Positions 16,649 to 20,470 of a DNA stretch of 20,470 nucleotides are shown here, in pieces; positions within the stretch are counted from its first letter, which is position 1, and every line of letters begins with the position of its first letter. Source of the stretch: Fulvivirga aurantia (GTDB taxonomy: Bacteria > Bacteroidota > Bacteroidia > Cytophagales > Cyclobacteriaceae); the NCBI RefSeq assembly GCF_009711475.1, contig NZ_SMMD01000930.1:1-20470 (forward strand), given 5' to 3'. The position numbers were made by a program, and so were the translations under genes. The notes below the pieces were generated by a model. The model had not been told where the DNA came from. It made no database searches and saw only the letters and a program-made list of their open reading frames with translations.

Positions 16649-18421
16649 ATGAGAAAATTACAATACATTTTAATCTTACTCCTCTGTGTTAACTTCGCTT
16701 GTGACGAAGAGTATATAGATGATATCTCAAGGGTTGAACTTGGCTCTGATCAGGAGGAGCCCGATGTTTCTATCAAATTTCCCACAGAAGGTTTAGAAAT
16801 CCCTTCTTACGATGCAGTTATTCCAATTAATATTCAGTTTGAAGTTACAGACGATATCGAGGTACAGTCTATAACAATTACCTTAGATGGGGAGAGTATA
16901 GTGAGTTTCAATGATTTCTTGGATTATCGGGTTGTAAAAGAAGAGTATACCCATGAGAGCCTCACTGATGGCGAGCATACTTTAGAAGTTACAGCTACTG
17001 ACATTAGTGGTAAATCTACGACTACACAAGTCACATTTGCGAAGGTTCCGCCTTATATACCAGAGTATGATGGTGAAATTTTCTATATGCCGTTTGATGG
17101 AGCAAATTTAGAGTTAATAACAGGTACCACCCCTACGATTGTTGGTTCGCCAGGTTTTGCCGATGAAGGAAAAGTTGGTGGGAATGCATATGCGGGAGCT
17201 TCTGATTCTTATTTAACATTCCCCACCGAGGGTCTATTAAATAGCGAGTTTAGTGCAACTTTTTGGATGAAAGTAAATGCTACTCCCGATCGCGCAGGTA
17301 TTTTAGTTATTGGGCCAACCGATGAGACAAACCCAGAAGCTCAAAATAATAGAACGAGTGGATTCAGATTTTTTAGAGAGAACGCTGGTGGTAAGCAGCG
17401 CTTTAAATTGAACGTGGGTAATGGAGAGGGTGACAATTGGTTTGATGGAGGTAACGCGGCTGACATCGACCCGACTTTAGACGAGTGGAGGCATTTTTCC
17501 TTTACAATTTCAGGTTCTCAGGCAACTGTATATATAGATGGTGAAGTGGTAAGTCAAGGCACATTTCCAGGTGTAGACTGGACAGATACTGATATATTTT
17601 CCATTATGTCTGGAGCACCTCGTTTCACTGGGTGGGGTCACTTATCTGATCAAAGCTTTATGGATGAGTTGAGGTTATTCAACAAAGAATTGTCTCAAGC
17701 TGAAATTCAGACAATTATTGATGATGAAGGTGGAACCATAGGATACACACCAGAATTTGGTGAGATTTTTTACATGCCATTCGAAGATGACTATGTTGAT
17801 GTAGCTTCGGGTGCAAGTGCCAGTGAAGTTGGTACTTCTGGTTTTGCCGGGGAAGGACTCCGTGGAGATAACGCTTATGCAGGTGCAACTGATTCATACC
17901 TGACATTTCCATCAGAAAGTTTCGAAAACGGAGCCTTTAGTGCTTCATTTTGGTATAAGCTCAATGCAACTCCTGATCGCGCAGGGATTCTAGTAATTGG
18001 CCCTCCTGACGATGCCAATCCTGATGCTCAAAATGTAAGAACCAGTGGATTCCGTTTTTTCAGAGAAGACGCGGGTGGCGATCAACGATTCAAGCTAAAT
18101 GTCGGCACTGGGGCTAGTGATGTATGGTTTGACGGTGCCGATGCAGCTGACCTAAACCCCGCAACTGAAACTGATTGGGTTCACATAGCATTTTCTATTT
18201 CCGATACCGAAGCTACTGTATATATCGATGGAGTAGTTGTTTCTACCAACACATTTGCTGGAATAGATTGGACAGATTGCGATATTCTATCCATAGGATC
18301 AGGAGCACCACGGTTTACAGGATGGGGGCATAAATCAGACCTTAGTTATATTGATGAACTAAGGATTTTTGATAGGCCTCTCTCATTGGCTGATGTGGAG
18401 GCTATAATAGCAGCACGTTAA
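16649..18421 (+). CDS. Surface lipoprotein with Ig-like domain and two tandem LamG-like domains
   Basis: The protein has 590 residues. The signal peptide ends at Cys18 (CVNFAC), followed by DEE, fitting surface exposure. An Ig-like beta domain (about 38-132, SIKFPTEGLEI, DGEHTLEVTATDISGKS) is followed by two concanavalin-A/LamG-like domains, about 142-361 and 371-590. The two copies share blocks such as GEIFYMPF, ATPDRAGILVIGP, RTSGFRFFRE, SGAPRFTGWGH and the closing DELR-F. Position in the operon, after SusC/SusD and before the hydrolase, suggests the role of a SusE/SusF-like glycan-binding protein. No catalytic domain is apparent, although some LamG-fold proteins are glycosidases, so activity is not fully excluded. 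Both LamG copies keep their key aromatic residues, so both probably bind ligand. Confidence 0.88.
   Translation: MRKLQYILILLLCVNFACDEEYIDDISRVELGSDQEEPDVSIKFPTEGLEIPSYDAVIPINIQFEVTDDIEVQSITITLDGESIVSFNDFLDYRVVKEEYTHESLTDGEHTLEVTATDISGKSTTTQVTFAKVPPYIPEYDGEIFYMPFDGANLELITGTTPTIVGSPGFADEGKVGGNAYAGASDSYLTFPTEGLLNSEFSATFWMKVNATPDRAGILVIGPTDETNPEAQNNRTSGFRFFRENAGGKQRFKLNVGNGEGDNWFDGGNAADIDPTLDEWRHFSFTISGSQATVYIDGEVVSQGTFPGVDWTDTDIFSIMSGAPRFTGWGHLSDQSFMDELRLFNKELSQAEIQTIIDDEGGTIGYTPEFGEIFYMPFEDDYVDVASGASASEVGTSGFAGEGLRGDNAYAGATDSYLTFPSESFENGAFSASFWYKLNATPDRAGILVIGPPDDANPDAQNVRTSGFRFFREDAGGDQRFKLNVGTGASDVWFDGADAADLNPATETDWVHIAFSISDTEATVYIDGVVVSTNTFAGIDWTDCDILSIGSGAPRFTGWGHKSDLSYIDELRIFDRPLSLADVEAIIAAR
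17072..18418 (+). repeat. Internal tandem duplication encoding the two LamG domains
   Basis: Copy A (about 17072-17731) and copy B (about 17759-18418) are offset by 687 bases, or 229 codons. By eye about two thirds of residues match, while third codon positions differ widely. That points to an old duplication held by selection rather than a recent one. Confidence 0.85.
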
Positions 18422-18437
18422 ATATATTTCACATAGA

Positions 18438-18477
18438 TCTAGCAAGTGAACCAACTTAGTTTGATTCACTTGTTAGA
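18438..18477 (+). other. Strong intercistronic hairpin before the hydrolase gene
   Basis: Seventeen bases at 18438-18454 pair with 18461-18477 (one G-T wobble, one mismatch) around the 6-base loop CTTAGT. The structure sits in the 69-base gap between the LamG gene and the GH144 gene, 13 bases before the start codon. No T-run follows, so it is more likely an RNA processing or stability element, a translation control structure, or a protein-binding palindrome. Confidence 0.65.
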
Positions 18478-18490
18478 CCATTAAGCTAAT

Positions 18491-20440
18491 ATGCGACAAA
18501 CTGCACTATTCTTTATATTTATCAGTACTATCATTGGATGCGGAGATGATGATACCTCAGTAGTAACATTTGAATTACGGAAAGCATTTGCTGGCTCAGT
18601 TTCATTAGACATATCCAGCACCCCCACAGAAGAGGTGCCGGTTGATCGATCAATTACGTTGGTGTTTAGTGAAAAGGTGGATCCGAATTCAATAGATGAG
18701 GGTATTGACCTAATGTATGGAGGTCAAAAGATCGAAACAATAAGCAGTGTTTCATCTGATGAGAATATAGTGAATGTTTCAACAAATGGAGTTTTACAGG
18801 CTAATACACTCTATACTTTGGTACTAACTGAAACATTAAGAAGTAGTACAGGTGTACCTGTAGTTCCAACTACATTCAGTTTTAAAACTAAAATTGATGA
18901 TTTAGAGCTTATTTCAGCTAATGCCAATAGCCAGGAAATAGAGTCAAGTAAATTACAAAATGTTCCAGTTGACTTAGTTCTTGAGTTCGTATTTAACTCA
19001 GAAATCGATCTTAACAGTTTTGAAGAAGCGTTCACACTTCCAAGAGTAGTATCAAACGTAAGTCTTTCTTCTGATGGTAAAACTGCTATCGTACAATCAA
19101 GCCAACCCCTTGATAATTTGCAAAAATACGAGGCTTCAATCAGCAATCAATTAAAAGGAAACTCTGGAAATAGTTTTGAAGGTTATTCCTTCGAATTCTA
19201 CACCCAACTCGACTCAACCTTTAAATTTCCAGAAATAACAGATGAAGAACTGCTGACCAAAATACAGCAGCAGACCTTCAAATATTTTTGGGATTTTGGT
19301 CATCCGGTGAGTGGGTTGGCAAGGGAGCGTAATACTTCTGGCAATACCGTAACAATAGGAGGCTCTGGTTTTGGGGTGATGTCAATTTTGGTTGGCATTG
19401 AGCGAGGGTTTATTACACGCCAGGAAGGGGTGGATAGACTAGAAACCATTGTAAACTTTTTAGAAAATGCCGACCGCTTTCATGGGGTGTGGCCACATTG
19501 GATGAACGGCAATACAGGAGCAACTATTCCATTCAGTGCCGATGATGATGGAGCTGATCTTGTTGAGACTGCTTTCATGATTCAAGGATTGTTAGCTGTA
19601 AGAGCTTATCTGGATGGTAGCAATACCCAGGAACTCGCTATCAAGAATAAAATTACCACGCTGTGGGAAGAGGTTGAATGGAGCTGGTTTGTACAGGCAG
19701 GAGATAATGCACTCACCTGGCATTGGTCACCCAATGTAGGTTTTCAGAAAAACCTAAAAATCCGGGGGTGGAATGAAGCTTTGATTATTTATGTGCTGGC
19801 AGCGGCCTCTCCAACACATAGTATAAGCAAGGAGATTTACGAACTGGGGTGGGCGCGTAACGGGGCCATGCAAAACGGGGATGCCTTTTATGGAACAACC
19901 TTACCTCTTGGCTCCGATAGGGGTGGCCCTCTCTTTTTCAGTCATTATTCATTTCTGGGTCTCGACCCACGCAATCTCGAAGATCAATATGCCAACTATT
20001 GGGAGCAAAATGTAGCTCATAGCACAATTAACGGGGCATACTGTGTGGCCAACCCGCTCAATTATGTGGGCTATGGCGAAAACGCTTGGGGACTAACAGC
20101 TAGTGATAATCATGAGGGCTATTCTGCGCATTCACCTAATAATGATAAAGGGGTGATTACCCCAACCGCAGCCATATCATCATTGCCCTATACACCTGAG
20201 GCTTCAATGGCAGCGATTCATCATTTCTATTATCTGATGGGTGACAAGCTTTGGGGAGATTATGGGTTTTATGACGCATATAATGTAACTGAAAACTGGT
20301 ATGCCAGCTCTTATTTGGCCATCGATCAGGGGCCGATTGTGATTATGATAGAAAATCACAGAACGGCCCTACTCTGGACCTTATTCATGAGCGATACAGA
20401 AGTGTTAGCTGGCTTAGACAAGCTGGGTTTTACATATTGA
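18491..20440 (+). CDS. Surface lipoprotein glycoside hydrolase, glycoamylase/GH144-type (putative beta-1,2-glucanase)
   Basis: The protein has 649 residues. The signal peptide ends at Cys17 (STIIGC), followed by GDDD. Two bacterial Ig-like domains of the Big_5 type follow (about 40-134 and 140-238; VDRSITLVFSEKVDP and FEFYTQL mark them). The catalytic domain spans about 247-645 and has the glycoamylase family blocks QQTFKYFWDFGHP, VWPHWMNGNTG, DGADLVETAFMIQGLL, TWHWSPN, IRGWNEALIIYVLAAASPTH, GGPLFFSHYSFLGLDPR, WGLTASDNHEGY and YTPEASMAAIHHFY. This is an (alpha/alpha)6-type fold; characterised GH144 members cut beta-1,2-glucan. Asp356 and Glu359 in DLVE are acidic residues in the likely active-site cleft (from memory of the family, not verified). 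It should release oligosaccharides at the cell surface for SusC/SusD uptake. Confidence 0.9.
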   Translation: MRQTALFFIFISTIIGCGDDDTSVVTFELRKAFAGSVSLDISSTPTEEVPVDRSITLVFSEKVDPNSIDEGIDLMYGGQKIETISSVSSDENIVNVSTNGVLQANTLYTLVLTETLRSSTGVPVVPTTFSFKTKIDDLELISANANSQEIESSKLQNVPVDLVLEFVFNSEIDLNSFEEAFTLPRVVSNVSLSSDGKTAIVQSSQPLDNLQKYEASISNQLKGNSGNSFEGYSFEFYTQLDSTFKFPEITDEELLTKIQQQTFKYFWDFGHPVSGLARERNTSGNTVTIGGSGFGVMSILVGIERGFITRQEGVDRLETIVNFLENADRFHGVWPHWMNGNTGATIPFSADDDGADLVETAFMIQGLLAVRAYLDGSNTQELAIKNKITTLWEEVEWSWFVQAGDNALTWHWSPNVGFQKNLKIRGWNEALIIYVLAAASPTHSISKEIYELGWARNGAMQNGDAFYGTTLPLGSDRGGPLFFSHYSFLGLDPRNLEDQYANYWEQNVAHSTINGAYCVANPLNYVGYGENAWGLTASDNHEGYSAHSPNNDKGVITPTAAISSLPYTPEASMAAIHHFYYLMGDKLWGDYGFYDAYNVTENWYASSYLAIDQGPIVIMIENHRTALLWTLFMSDTEVLAGLDKLGFTY

Positions 20441-20461
20441 TTAAGCCCTCCGATGGCTTAA
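20441..20461 (+). other. Hairpin directly after the hydrolase stop codon
   Basis: TTAAGCC (20441-20447) pairs with GGCTTAA (20455-20461) around a 7-base loop. It is followed by A-rich rather than T-rich sequence, so terminator function on the plus strand is doubtful. It may mark the end of the operon, but the window stops 9 bases later. Confidence 0.35.
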
Positions 20462-20470
20462 AAAAATTTC

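Noticed and set aside
18811..19146. 111-codon open frame on the minus strand
   Set aside because: It lies wholly inside the Ig-like part of the hydrolase gene and has a low-complexity Ser/Leu-rich product with no start context.
1..20470. CRISPR arrays, rRNA genes, complete insertion sequences
   Set aside because: No regularly spaced repeats, rRNA-like sequence or complete transposase gene was seen on either strand.

Overview
The window looks like a chromosomal segment from an AT-rich member of the Bacteroidota, most likely the Cytophagales. The reasons are SusC/SusD-type genes, FecR proteins with the Bacteroidota-type C-terminal domain, a 7TMR-DISM receptor, lipoproteins whose lipid-anchored Cys is followed by acidic residues, and promoters of the Bacteroidota type (TTG, about 19 bases, TAnnTTTG). 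The species cannot be named from the sequence alone.

Left part (1-8259, all minus strand): an AsmA-like envelope protein, then an ECF sigma factor, a FecR anti-sigma factor, a TonB-dependent receptor with an STN signalling domain, a second FecR-like protein and a lipoprotein that runs off the left edge. Most of these genes overlap or nearly abut. The layout is a FecI/FecR/FecA-type cell-surface signalling system: ligand on the outer-membrane receptor is sensed by FecR, which controls the sigma factor. The unusual point is a second, N-terminally shortened FecR paralogue downstream of the receptor.

Middle part (8260-9851): two valine tRNA genes with different anticodons (TAC and GAC), a terminator, an exported 196-residue protein of unknown function and a 59-residue protein with a CxxC tail. 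Just after the second tRNA lies a broken partial copy of its 3' half, interrupted by a 20-base palindrome. This may be an integration scar.

Right part (9852-20470, all plus strand): a polysaccharide utilisation locus. It opens with a 7TMR-DISM membrane receptor whose cytoplasmic end is a coiled coil fused to the zinc ribbon and helix-turn-helix of an IS1595-type transposase, without the catalytic domain. A 322-base intergenic region with repeated TTAAGCGCAAT elements follows. Then come SusC, SusD, a surface lipoprotein with two tandem LamG-like domains, and a lipoprotein with a glycoamylase/GH144-type catalytic domain. I infer that the locus captures and cuts a glucan, possibly a beta-1,2-glucan, and that the receptor-transposase fusion is its regulator. 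That regulator is the most novel item in the window.
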